The notes: generated from the letters alone by a model not told the origin. Shown: positions 1 through 5,952, counted from the stretch's first letter. The stretch is DNA of 7,966 nt from Candidatus Nanopelagicaceae bacterium (GCA_947490625.1 CANLHC010000032.1:1-7966); one strand, 5' to 3'. Program-made: numbers and translations.

Positions 1-536
1 GCTAAAACTGAATCGCGACATGATTCAAAACTAAGTTCGCGCCATAAATGGGTAATTTTCTTATAACCGAGAGCCTTTAGTGGCGGTAGGCGATATGCCA
101 GTGTCATAAAGTGGCGAGAAATTTTGGCAAGTATTCGAGCATCAAGACTCGGTGGAAACTTTCTCTTAGGTGCATCATGCCAGAGCCCGGCAGGTGCGAG
201 TGCGGTAATACTTCTCACGTTATCTGGAGCAACAGCTCCCATCTCAAGTGCGATCCAACCACCAAGAGAATTTCCTGCAACATGCATTTCTGTTACGCCA
301 TGGGTTCGACCCATTTCATCAACGATTGCTTCTGCTAATGATTTTGGATCATACTTTTCGTCGGGATGTAACTCTGCAACTCCATGACCAGGTAGATCTA
401 CTGCGTAGACGCTGAAGTGCTTAATCAGTTGAGGAATAAGACTCTTCCAGATTGTGCCGGCAGAACCTAAGCCGTGGACTAGGACCAATGCAGGTCTGGC
501 AATATCTTCAGTATGAAGATGGGCTCTGATTGGCAT
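1..536 (-). CDS. Alpha/beta hydrolase (partial, C-terminus outside window)
   Basis: I translated this frame from an ATG at 536-534 leftward. It stays open for 178 codons to the window edge, so the C-terminus, including the expected catalytic His, is missing. Visible alpha/beta-hydrolase fold marks are the oxyanion-hole HG (residues 21-22) after a hydrophobic strand, VDLPGHG (46-52), and the nucleophile elbow GNSLGG (88-93) with Ser90 as the likely nucleophile. A helical cap-like region starts near residue 120. The substrate cannot be told; relatives include esterases, C-C bond hydrolases and haloperoxidase-like enzymes. There is no signal peptide, so it is probably cytoplasmic. An AGGGAG lies 12 nt before the ATG, which is rather far. 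The frame stays open upstream to GTG codons at 608 and 623, so a longer N-terminus is possible. It is divergent from the amino-acid importer. Confidence 0.88.
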   Translation of the reverse strand, partial: MPIRAHLHTEDIARPALVLVHGLGSAGTIWKSLIPQLIKHFSVYAVDLPGHGVAELHPDEKYDPKSLAEAIVDEMGRTHGVTEMHVAGNSLGGWIALEMGAVAPDNVRSITALAPAGLWHDAPKRKFPPSLDARILAKISRHFMTLAYRLPPLKALGYKKITHLWRELSFESCRDSVL

Positions 537-626
537 AAATGCTTTGCTCTCCCTATGGGCGAAATCGTGCTCGAGCGTTGAGGCGTAAGTGTACTTCGCA
601 GAACACACGGGCCTGCATCTCACTAT

Positions 627-711
627 CTAGTGCTATCGGGGTAGTGCGATCGAGTTGCAACTAGACAGGGGCCGAGGCGGTTATTAGCCTTTGCCGGGTA
701 TTACCCCCTAG
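627..711 (+). promoter_or_regulatory. Nested inverted repeats before the importer (operator or structured leader)
   Basis: Two arrangements compete for the same segment. CTAGT (627-631) is complementary to ACTAG (660-664), enclosing ATCG (635-638) with CGAT (647-650). Alternatively CTAG (661-664) plus GGGG (668-671) pair with CCCC plus CTAG (704-711), enclosing CCG (672-674) with CGG (695-697) and AGGC (675-678) with GCCT (687-690). The second form covers the edge of the ribosome-binding site. It does not match any riboswitch class I know by eye. The function is unknown; only the complementarity is directly seen. Confidence 0.4.
662..690 (+). promoter_or_regulatory. Candidate sigma70-type promoter for the amino-acid ABC operon
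   Basis: TAGACA (662-667) differs from the -35 consensus TTGACA at one base. After a 17-bp spacer, TAGCCT (685-690) fits the actinobacterial -10 pattern TANNNT. Transcription would start near 697 and leave an untranslated leader of about 27 nt, containing the purine-rich GGAAAGG (711-717) six bases before the ATG at 724. The promoter lies inside nested inverted repeats, so either operator control of the promoter or, if transcription starts further upstream, RNA folding is possible. Confidence 0.5.
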
Positions 712-723
712 GAAAGGCATAGT

Positions 724-1569
724 ATGAAAATTCGTAACGGATTAGTAATTGCGTTGACCGTTGCTTTTGCATTCGGAATTTCAGCGTGTTCAAGTAGCGA
801 CTCAACTGAGAGCGCATCAGCTTCATGTGAAAAAGCAGAGCTTGCAACTGTCGCAGATGGCGTTCTCACCATCGCAACTGGAGAGCCTGCCTACTACCCA
901 TGGGTGATTGATGATGCTCCAGAATCTGGAGAAGGTTTCGAAGCAGCTGTTGCATATGCTGTTGCAACACAACTTGGTTTCTCAAAGGATGAGGTCAAGT
1001 GGGTTCGCACAACATTCGATAGCGCAGTAACTCCAGGCGAGAAGAACTTCGACTTCAACTTGCAGCAGTTCTCAATCACAGAAGAGCGCAAGGCTGCAGT
1101 TGATTTCTCATCTCCTTACTACACAGCTCCACAAGCAATCGTTTCATTCAAGGGAAGCAAGATTGATGGAAAGACATCAATCGCTGAACTCGCGGGTGCA
1201 AAGCTTGGCGCAGCTGTCGGTACAACATCACTTGATGCAATTGAGTCACAGCTTGGCCTTAAGGCGAGCGTATTCAATGACAACGCAGCAGGTGTATCAG
1301 CACTCAAGAACAAGCAAATTGATGGTCTCGTTGTAGATCTACCAACCGCTTTCTATCTTTCAGGTGTTGAAGTTGAAAACGGAATCATTGTCGGACAGCT
1401 TCCTTCAAGTGGCTCAGGTGATCAATTTGGACTTCTCCTTACAAAGGGAAGTGCGTTGACATCATGTGTGTCAGGTGCAGTAGATGCCATCACAGCTGAT
1501 GGAACTCTTGCCAGCATCACAGATACATGGCTTGCAACAAATACTGGCTCACCAGTATTGAAGCCATAA
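724..1569 (+). CDS. Amino-acid ABC transporter substrate-binding lipoprotein
   Basis: This 281-aa protein belongs to the family 3 extracellular solute-binding proteins (HisJ/GlnH type, SBP_bac_3). It has a short basic N-terminus, a hydrophobic stretch and a lipobox ending ISAC, so Cys22 is the expected lipidated residue and the protein should be anchored to the outer face of the membrane. A low-complexity Ser-rich linker follows (23-34). The block SITEERKAAVDFS (117-129) holds Arg122, equivalent to the HisJ Arg that binds the alpha-carboxylate. VGTTS (165-169) and VVDLP (203-207, Asp205) match the sites that hold the carboxylate and the alpha-amine. An alpha-amino acid ligand is therefore likely, but which one cannot be read. 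Cys35 and Cys248 are the only cysteines of the mature domain and could form a disulfide. GGAAAGG lies six bases before the ATG. The gene heads an operon with the permease and ATPase. Confidence 0.93.
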   Translation: MKIRNGLVIALTVAFAFGISACSSSDSTESASASCEKAELATVADGVLTIATGEPAYYPWVIDDAPESGEGFEAAVAYAVATQLGFSKDEVKWVRTTFDSAVTPGEKNFDFNLQQFSITEERKAAVDFSSPYYTAPQAIVSFKGSKIDGKTSIAELAGAKLGAAVGTTSLDAIESQLGLKASVFNDNAAGVSALKNKQIDGLVVDLPTAFYLSGVEVENGIIVGQLPSSGSGDQFGLLLTKGSALTSCVSGAVDAITADGTLASITDTWLATNTGSPVLKP

Positions 1570-1611
1570 GCGATACGCAATAAGCAGTGAATTCATTCGC
1601 ACTCGGTGGCT

Positions 1612-2475
1612 ATGGTGAGTAATACAACGCCATGGTCACCGAGCGCGCGTGAACGCGAAAGAGAGATTTACCGAAAGAACCTGCAGGCTCGCAAAAGAGT
1701 TATTGCACTGATTTCAACAGTTCTTGTACTTGGAACATTTTCAGCAATTCTTCTGACATCACCTGGCTGGGATTCTGTAAAGGCCACTTTCTTCGATCTG
1801 GACTATGGCAAGGAAGTATTTCCAACAGTTATTCGTGGTCTTGTCGTCAATATTCAATTGACACTCATTGGTGGCGTCGCAATAGGCATTATTGCTCTCG
1901 CCCTTGCCTTGCTTAAAACTACGAAGTCACCGGCGTTAACTCCCTTTAGATTTATCGCAACTGCTTATATTGATATTTTCCGGGGTGCTCCGCTGATCTT
2001 GATTATCTTGCTCGTCGGATTTGGAGTTCCTGCCCTACGTATTCAGGGCCTTACAAATAACGTTATTGTTCTTGGAACAATCGCGGTAGTGCTCACTTAC
2101 TCTGCCTATGTCGCAGAAGTAATCCGCAGCGGCATCCTCTCTGTTCATCAATCACAGCGAGCAGCAGCTCGATCATTGGGGCTAACGTCGCGTCAGACAA
2201 TGCGATATGTGGTCTTGCCTCAGGCGATTCGCCGGGTGATCCCACCACTGCTTAATGATTTTGTTTCACTACTCAAAGACACCGGTCTTGTCTCAATTTT
2301 GGGTGTTACCGATGCGGTGCGTGCGGCGCAGATCAACGCCAGCCGTACATTTAATTACACGCCATATGTTGTGGCAGCAATCCTTTTCCTACTGATAACA
2401 ATCCCGCTTACCCGCTTTATTGATCGCCAAATTCGCTTGGGCTCAGAGAAGCAGAATTCTGAGGGGTTGGCATGA
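1612..2475 (+). CDS. Amino-acid ABC transporter permease (HisM/GlnP family)
   Basis: This integral membrane subunit has about 287 aa. A charged cytoplasmic N-terminus rich in Arg and Glu (about 11-30) is followed by a hydrophobic segment (31-50), then a periplasm-facing stretch and further membrane segments near 82-102, 117-138, 150-168 and 253-270. FRGAPL (123-128) is the family hallmark, and the EAA loop that contacts the ATPase is AARSLG (185-190) followed by VLPQA (201-205). Only one permease gene is present, so the channel is probably a homodimer. The start is uncertain: GTG 1606, ATG 1612 and GTG 1615 are all in frame, and the only Shine-Dalgarno-like run, GGTGG (1605-1609), is best spaced for GTG 1615. 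I chose the ATG. It begins 42 bp after the lipoprotein gene and its stop overlaps the ATPase start (ATGA, 2472-2475), which suggests translational coupling. Confidence 0.92.
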   Translation: MVSNTTPWSPSAREREREIYRKNLQARKRVIALISTVLVLGTFSAILLTSPGWDSVKATFFDLDYGKEVFPTVIRGLVVNIQLTLIGGVAIGIIALALALLKTTKSPALTPFRFIATAYIDIFRGAPLILIILLVGFGVPALRIQGLTNNVIVLGTIAVVLTYSAYVAEVIRSGILSVHQSQRAAARSLGLTSRQTMRYVVLPQAIRRVIPPLLNDFVSLLKDTGLVSILGVTDAVRAAQINASRTFNYTPYVVAAILFLLITIPLTRFIDRQIRLGSEKQNSEGLA

Positions 2476-3221
2476 GTACTCCAGTTCTTGAAATTGTTGA
2501 TCTTCGTAAATCATTTGATCAAAACCTTGTTCTACATGATGTGAATCTGGTTGTTCCTGAACACACTGCAACTGTTCTTATCGGAGCATCAGGCTCAGGT
2601 AAGTCCACCCTCTTGCGATGTATCAATCTTCTTGAACCTATCGATGATGGACTTATCCTTCTAGATGGACAAGAGATTAGTGATCCAGCAATCGATGTTG
2701 ATCTCATTCGCCGAAAGCTCGGCATTGTCTTTCAATCATTTAACCTCTTTCCTCATATGACGATTAGAGAGAACATCACGCTGGCGCCGATCAAGGTACA
2801 GCGAAAGAGTCGTGATGAAGCAAATGAATTAGCTGATGAATTACTCAAGCGGTTTGATCTTCTTGAAAAAGCGGATGAATATCCAGATCGCCTTAGTGGG
2901 GGACAGCAACAGCGCGCCGCCATTATTCGCTCGATTGCTGTTAATCCTCGCCTTCTCTTACTTGATGAGGTCACATCAGCGCTCGACCCTGTCTTGGTTA
3001 ATGAAGTATTAAGTATTGTGCGCGACCTTAAATCTGATGGAATGACGATGGTCCTAGCAACACATGAGATGGGCTTTGCTACTCAAGTTGCCGATCAAGT
3101 CTGCTTCCTTGAGTCAGGGCTCATTCTTGAGCGAGGTACCCCTGAAGAAGTTCTGCGTTCTCCTTCTCATCCAAAGACTAAGGAATTTCTCAAGCGCGTG
3201 CACGAAGCCGGACGACTTTAA
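2472..3221 (+). CDS. Amino-acid ABC transporter ATP-binding protein (GlnQ-like)
   Basis: This 249-aa cytoplasmic ATPase powers the importer encoded by the two preceding genes. All nucleotide-binding motifs are intact: Walker A GASGSGKST (38-46), Q-loop Gln88 in VFQSF, signature LSGGQ (141-145), Walker B LLLLDE (161-166) with catalytic Glu166, D-loop SALD (169-172) and switch His198 in ATHEM. FNLFPHMT after the Q-loop and the length of about 250 aa are typical of the polar amino-acid uptake (GlnQ/HisP) family. One small departure is DEVTSALDP where most family members have DEPTSALDP. The ATG overlaps the permease stop by 4 nt. Substrate specificity lies in the binding protein, not here. Confidence 0.95.
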   Translation: MSTPVLEIVDLRKSFDQNLVLHDVNLVVPEHTATVLIGASGSGKSTLLRCINLLEPIDDGLILLDGQEISDPAIDVDLIRRKLGIVFQSFNLFPHMTIRENITLAPIKVQRKSRDEANELADELLKRFDLLEKADEYPDRLSGGQQQRAAIIRSIAVNPRLLLLDEVTSALDPVLVNEVLSIVRDLKSDGMTMVLATHEMGFATQVADQVCFLESGLILERGTPEEVLRSPSHPKTKEFLKRVHEAGRL

Positions 3222-3226
3222 AGTCG
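3213..3226. promoter_or_regulatory. Perfect 14-bp palindrome at the importer/msrB junction
   Basis: CGACTTTAAAGTCG is a perfect palindrome that includes the ATPase stop codon and sits where the -35 region of the proposed msrB promoter would be. It could be a repressor site or a weak hairpin. There is no U-run after it, so it does not look like an intrinsic terminator. A 14-bp palindrome overlapping coding sequence may also be chance. Confidence 0.3.
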
Positions 3227-3235
3227 GCATCACAG

Positions 3236-3241
3236 TAATAT
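3236..3241 (+). promoter_or_regulatory. Candidate -10 element for leaderless msrB transcript
   Basis: TAATAT is close to the TATAAT consensus and ends seven bases before the msrB ATG (3249), so transcription would begin at or next to the start codon. No Shine-Dalgarno sequence lies between them. Leaderless mRNAs are common in actinobacteria, which supports the reading. No good -35 is visible. Confidence 0.45.
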
Positions 3242-3248
3242 TCTGGCT

Positions 3249-3644
3249 ATGACTTCAATAAATGAAGATGAACTCAAGGCTCGACTAGATCCTTTATCGT
3301 ATGAAGTCTTGCGTAATGGAGCGACAGAGCGCCCCTTTACTGGTGAATATACCGATACCGATAAGGTCGGAAGTTATCGGTGTAAAGCATGTAACGCCGA
3401 GCTCTTTAAGAGCGAAACGAAGTTTCATTCTGGTTGCGGATGGCCATCGTTCTATGCACCAACTGCTGACGATGCAGTAACGCTAATTGAAGATCGATCT
3501 CTTGCTCCACGAATTCGCACCGAAGTGCGTTGCGCCAATTGTGATTCACATTTGGGCCATGTATTTGAAGGTGAAGGCTATGACGTACCGACTGATCAGC
3601 GGTGGTGCATTAATTCGGTCTCACTCATTCTTGAGGAGAAATAA
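3249..3644 (+). CDS. msrB: Peptide-methionine (R)-S-oxide reductase MsrB
   Basis: This 131-aa cytoplasmic repair enzyme reduces the R-epimer of methionine sulfoxide in oxidised proteins, normally using thioredoxin. The single SelR domain fills the protein. Two CxxC pairs (Cys45/Cys48 and Cys95/Cys98) form the structural zinc site. SGCGWPSF (61-68) carries Cys63, the usual resolving cysteine. HLGHVF (101-106) and RWCINS (118-123) surround the catalytic Cys120. Length is normal for a stand-alone MsrB. It starts 27 bp after the importer ATPase on the same strand but has no Shine-Dalgarno site and a well placed -10, so it may be transcribed separately. Its last 20 bp overlap the end of the convergent CoA-binding gene. 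Confidence 0.96.
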   Translation: MTSINEDELKARLDPLSYEVLRNGATERPFTGEYTDTDKVGSYRCKACNAELFKSETKFHSGCGWPSFYAPTADDAVTLIEDRSLAPRIRTEVRCANCDSHLGHVFEGEGYDVPTDQRWCINSVSLILEEK

Positions 3645-4062
3645 GACCTTTCAGTCTCTCGTATTCAACCTTGATACAAAGATCCATCACAACATCCAGG
3701 CCAGCGGATACTGCGCGTTCTGCTGAAATTTGATCGACAAGCCCTAATTGAATCCAGATCGATTGTGCACCAATCTCGATAGCTTCATCAACGACAGCAG
3801 GGATATCACTAACTTTACGAAATATATCGACCATGTCGATTTCTACTGGAAGATCCTTAAGTGATGGATAGCAAGGTTTACCTAGAACAGTAGTTAATGC
3901 AGGGTTAACGAAGTAGAGATCAAGATGTGAGTGAGAAAGAAGCCATCTACTTACGCCGTTACTTGGGCGATCTTGCTTATCGGATATACCGACAACAGCC
4001 ACACGCTTTGTTCTCGACAGTAACGTTGCTAATTCATTATCGCTAGTGATAACTTTACTCAT
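3625..4062 (-). CDS. CoA-binding protein, YccU family
   Basis: This is a small (145 aa) single-domain Rossmann-type protein of the CoA_binding_2 family. The nucleotide-binding strand and turn VAVVGIS (21-27) is followed by RPSNGVSRWL (32-41), YFVNP (50-54), VDIFRKV (78-84), WIQLG (103-107) and a C-terminal VVMDLCIKVEY (124-134). These are the family's conserved blocks, although many relatives have MDRC where this one has MDLC. Members bind CoA but their physiological role is poorly known. I chose ATG 4062 because homology begins soon after it; an in-frame ATG at 4113 would add 17 unlike residues and run into the divergent promoter region. Six bases upstream of the ATG is TACGAT, a possible -10 for a leaderless transcript. 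Its 3' end overlaps msrB by 20 bp, tail to tail. Confidence 0.9.
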   Translation of the reverse strand: MSKVITSDNELATLLSRTKRVAVVGISDKQDRPSNGVSRWLLSHSHLDLYFVNPALTTVLGKPCYPSLKDLPVEIDMVDIFRKVSDIPAVVDEAIEIGAQSIWIQLGLVDQISAERAVSAGLDVVMDLCIKVEYERLKGLISPQE

Positions 4063-4068
4063 ATCACC

Positions 4069-4074
4069 ATCGTA
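4069..4074 (-). promoter_or_regulatory. Candidate -10 element for the CoA-binding gene
   Basis: On the minus strand TACGAT fits TANNNT and is followed by GGTGAT and then the ATG at 4062, placing the transcript start at the start codon. GGTGAT could instead be a poor, too-close Shine-Dalgarno sequence. No clear -35 is seen. Confidence 0.35.
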
Positions 4075-4114
4075 CTCGGTGAACCTAATAATCATCCGTC
4101 TGGAGTGCATCACT

Positions 4115-5068
4115 ATGATGAAAGCAATTCAAATTACCGAATTCGGTGGCCCAGAGAAGATGGCCCTTGTTGATCTTGATATTCCGACTCCAGGTGCTGA
4201 TGAGGTTTTATTGGATGTCTTAAGTATTGGAATTAATTATGCTGATACCCATCAAGTAGAGAACAGTTATCTCGTTCCTCAGAACCTACCTCTTGTCCCT
4301 GGTATTGAAGTAGTTGGACGCACACCAGATGGCACACGAGTAGTGGCTCTGGTCTCTTCGGGTGGATATGCACAGAAGGTAACTGCAAATAAACTGGGCA
4401 TGATTAAGGTTCCAGAAGGCGTTAGCGACGAAGATGCACTCTGCATGTTGATCCAAGGATCTACCGCATGGCATATTTTGAAAACAATGGGGCACCTGAA
4501 ACCAGGGGAGAGCGTTGTTGTTCACGCTGCAGCAGGTGGTGTTGGTGTGATGTCGATTCAATTAGCAAAGTTGTGGGGAGCCAAAGTTATTGCTGTGGCA
4601 TCTACGCCAGAAAAGCGTGAGCTTGCACTTTCACTTGGCGCTGACGTTGCAATCGATTCCAATGTCACAGATCTCAAGGGTGCGATTATTGAAGCAAATG
4701 GTGGCAAAAAAGTTGATGTGGTTCTAGAAATGGTGGGCGGAACCACTTTTGATCAGAGCCTTGCCGCACTCGCCCCATTCGGTCGACTTGTTACATTTGG
4801 AATGGCTTCACGCGTATCACCGACTCCAGTTGTGCCAGTGACGTTAAAGACCGGTACAAAGACTTTGAGTGGATTCTGGTTGGGACATTGCTTCGGAAGC
4901 AAAGAGTTATTCCATGATGTGATCGATGAACTCTTCACATTAATTCAGGCTGGATCTCTTAAGACAATAGTTGGATCCCGATATGGATTGAGCCAGGCAA
5001 CAGAGGCTCATCAGCATATGAGATCGCGCGGCTCGACTGGGAAAATCACGCTCGATCCCAGTCGCTAA
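4115..5068 (+). CDS. Zinc-free NADPH:quinone oxidoreductase (MDR family)
   Basis: This 317-aa protein belongs to the quinone oxidoreductase branch of the medium-chain dehydrogenase/reductase family, which usually transfers a hydride from NADPH to quinones or other enones. The GroES-like catalytic half (about 1-120) contains GINYADTH (39-46) and PGIEVVG (62-68). It lacks the Cys/His zinc ligands of alcohol dehydrogenases. The Rossmann half has QGSTAWH (114-120), the dinucleotide turn AAAGGVG (138-144) and LGADVAID (174-181). The C-terminus TGKITLDP is also typical. It is predicted cytoplasmic, and the true substrate is unknown. ATG 4115 has GGAG nine bases upstream; ATG 4118 directly follows it and is an alternative. 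The gene is divergent from the CoA-binding gene, with 52 bp between the two start codons. Confidence 0.92.
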   Translation: MMKAIQITEFGGPEKMALVDLDIPTPGADEVLLDVLSIGINYADTHQVENSYLVPQNLPLVPGIEVVGRTPDGTRVVALVSSGGYAQKVTANKLGMIKVPEGVSDEDALCMLIQGSTAWHILKTMGHLKPGESVVVHAAAGGVGVMSIQLAKLWGAKVIAVASTPEKRELALSLGADVAIDSNVTDLKGAIIEANGGKKVDVVLEMVGGTTFDQSLAALAPFGRLVTFGMASRVSPTPVVPVTLKTGTKTLSGFWLGHCFGSKELFHDVIDELFTLIQAGSLKTIVGSRYGLSQATEAHQHMRSRGSTGKITLDPSR

Positions 5069-5080
5069 CCTCACGCGATT

Positions 5081-5108
5081 TTTTACTTTCGATCTCCTCG
5101 CGTACACT
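5081..5108 (+). promoter_or_regulatory. Candidate promoter for the tRNA pair
   Basis: TACACT (5103-5108) fits the -10 pattern TANNNT. TTTTAC (5081-5086) is a weak -35 with 16-bp spacing. Transcription would start near 5115, about ten bases before tRNA-Thr. The T-rich run at 5079-5084 could also end qor transcription, but only a weak imperfect hairpin precedes it. Confidence 0.45.
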
Positions 5109-5124
5109 CACGTCTCTACCTTCT

Positions 5125-5197
5125 GCCCCCCTAGCTCAGTCGGTAGAGCGTTTCCATGGTAAGGAAAAGGTCACCGGTTCGATTCCGGTGGGGGGCT
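5125..5197 (+). tRNA. tRNA-Thr (anticodon GGT)
   Basis: A full cloverleaf can be folded by eye. The acceptor stem GCCCCCC/GGGGGGC has seven pairs, the D-stem is GCTC/GAGC, and the anticodon stem TTTCC/GGAAA carries loop ATGGTAA with anticodon GGT. The T-stem ACCGG/CCGGT carries loop TTCGATT. The discriminator is T at 5197. The 3' CCA is not encoded and must be added by the CCA-adding enzyme. Total length is 73 nt. The thrT-metT-rpmG order is the usual actinobacterial arrangement. Confidence 0.97.
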
Positions 5198-5226
5198 CGC
5201 AAGAACACAACTTCATATCTAGATTT

Positions 5227-5303
5227 GGCGGGGTAGCTCAGCTTGGTAGAGCAAGCGGCTCATAATCGCTGTGTCGTGGGTTCAAATCCCGCCTCCGCTA
5301 CCA
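5227..5303 (+). tRNA. tRNA-Met (anticodon CAT, elongator)
   Basis: The cloverleaf has acceptor stem GGCGGGG/CTCCGCT (two G-U pairs), D-stem GCTC/GAGC, anticodon stem AGCGG/TCGCT with loop CTCATAA (anticodon CAT), and T-stem GTGGG/CCCGC with loop TTCAAAT. Unlike the tRNA-Thr 29 bp upstream, the 3' CCA is encoded (5301-5303). The fully paired first position and the position before rpmG argue for elongator Met. A lysidine-modified Ile2 tRNA also has CAT and cannot be fully excluded without its identity elements. Confidence 0.95.
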
Positions 5304-5312
5304 ATTCTTTAC

Positions 5313-5358
5313 GCACCAATTTCACCCAAACGGGGTGCTGTGGGTAACCTAAGCACCT
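5313..5358 (+). promoter_or_regulatory. Competing short hairpins before rpmG
   Basis: Between tRNA-Met and rpmG one G-rich segment (5333-5339) can pair three ways: GGGTG with CACCC (5323-5327) over a 5-nt loop, GGTGC with GCACC (5313-5317), or GGTGCT with AGCACC (5352-5357). These are mutually exclusive. This may be a tRNA-processing or leader structure, or chance. No promoter is clear here, so rpmG may be read from the tRNA promoter. Confidence 0.3.
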
Positions 5359-5392
5359 CACAAGTCAGAACCGATGTAGAAGGAGTAACACC

Positions 5393-5563
5393 ATGGCAAG
5401 CAAGAGCGCGGACGTACGTCCAAAGATCACCATGGCATGCGTTGATTGCAAAGAGCGTAACTACATCACCAAGAAGAACCGACGCAACGATCCAGATCGC
5501 ATGGAGCTTAAGAAGTTCTGTCCACGTTGCAAGGCTTCAACACTTCACCGCGAAACCCGCTAA
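5393..5563 (+). CDS. rpmG: 50S ribosomal protein L33 (zinc-binding form)
   Basis: This short gene encodes 56 aa and begins MASKSADVRPKITMAC. It is recognisably bacterial L33, a large-subunit protein near the E site. Two CxxC pairs are present, Cys16/Cys19 and Cys43/Cys46, so this is the zinc-ribbon (C+) form and not the zinc-free paralogue that some bacteria use under zinc limitation. A strong Shine-Dalgarno AAGGAG (5380-5385) lies seven bases before the ATG, the best in the window. The TAA stop shares its last base with the ATG of the HadA-like gene (TAATG), which suggests coupled translation. Position after tRNA-Thr and tRNA-Met matches the rpmG2 locus of actinobacteria. Confidence 0.97.
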   Translation: MASKSADVRPKITMACVDCKERNYITKKNRRNDPDRMELKKFCPRCKASTLHRETR

Positions 5564-5952
5564 TGCTCAATCCCGATTCGGTCGGGCGCACCTTTGAAGG
5601 TGCGGGTAGCGTGAGTGTCACACAATCAGAGATCGATGCATTCGCTGCCGTAATTGGCGAAGTTGATACCAGCGTCGCACCGCCCACATTTTCAATTCGA
5701 ATCAGCCTAGAACAATCTCAATCAATTTTATCTGACCCTGCGATCGGTCTTGATTGGACCCGCGTTGTTCATGGTGATCAGAAGTTTGAAATCTTTACAC
5801 CGATCAAAGCCGGTGACACATTTACATGTTCATCAACGATCGAGAGTTATCGCGTAGCTGCCGGTAATGAAATCGTCACAGTCAGATCCGACCTTAAATC
5901 TGGTTCAACCATCGCTCTATCGTCATGGTCAACCTTGGTGGTGCGCGCATGA
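5563..5952 (+). CDS. HadA-like MaoC-family hotdog protein, short form
   Basis: This 129-aa protein aligns by motif and position with HadA, the non-catalytic, substrate-shaping subunit of the (3R)-hydroxyacyl-ACP dehydratase HadAB of mycobacterial FAS-II. Family blocks seen are VGRTFEG (7-13), VAPPTF (38-43) and RVVHGDQKFEIFTPIKAGD (67-85). It is shorter than typical HadA (about 150 aa or more) because only a few residues separate FAAVIGE (27-33) from VAPPTF. The NPxxxDxxxA segment that normally lies there is missing. ATG 5563 overlaps the rpmG stop, and the gene's own stop overlaps the next ATG (ATGA). A partner role with the HadB-like protein is inferred. What chain it acts on in an organism not known to make mycolic acids is unclear. 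Confidence 0.85.
   Translation: MLNPDSVGRTFEGAGSVSVTQSEIDAFAAVIGEVDTSVAPPTFSIRISLEQSQSILSDPAIGLDWTRVVHGDQKFEIFTPIKAGDTFTCSSTIESYRVAAGNEIVTVRSDLKSGSTIALSSWSTLVVRA

Noticed and set aside
111..387. Two overlapping plus-strand open frames at the left end.
   Set aside because: They lie antisense to the alpha/beta hydrolase, whose catalytic motifs are unmistakable, and their translations show no domain or codon pattern of a real protein.
627..723. A known riboswitch (SAM-I, SAM-IV, guanidine ykkC, glutamine glnA) before the importer.
   Set aside because: I compared the remembered consensus cores by eye and found none of them; only unassigned inverted repeats remain.
4046..4114. Upstream N-terminal extension of the quinone oxidoreductase from ATG 4046.
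   Set aside because: The extra 23 residues do not belong to the family and would overlap the start of the divergent gene; ATG 4115 has a Shine-Dalgarno sequence and fits the usual MKAIQ-type start.
5044..5087. Intrinsic terminator after the quinone oxidoreductase gene.
   Set aside because: AAAATC and GATTTT flank a long loop with a mismatched stem and the following T-run is part of the tRNA promoter region; the hairpin is too weak to annotate.
5271..5597. 108-codon plus-strand open frame through the end of tRNA-Met and rpmG.
   Set aside because: It begins inside the tRNA and is out of frame with rpmG, which has a perfect Shine-Dalgarno site and intact zinc cysteines.
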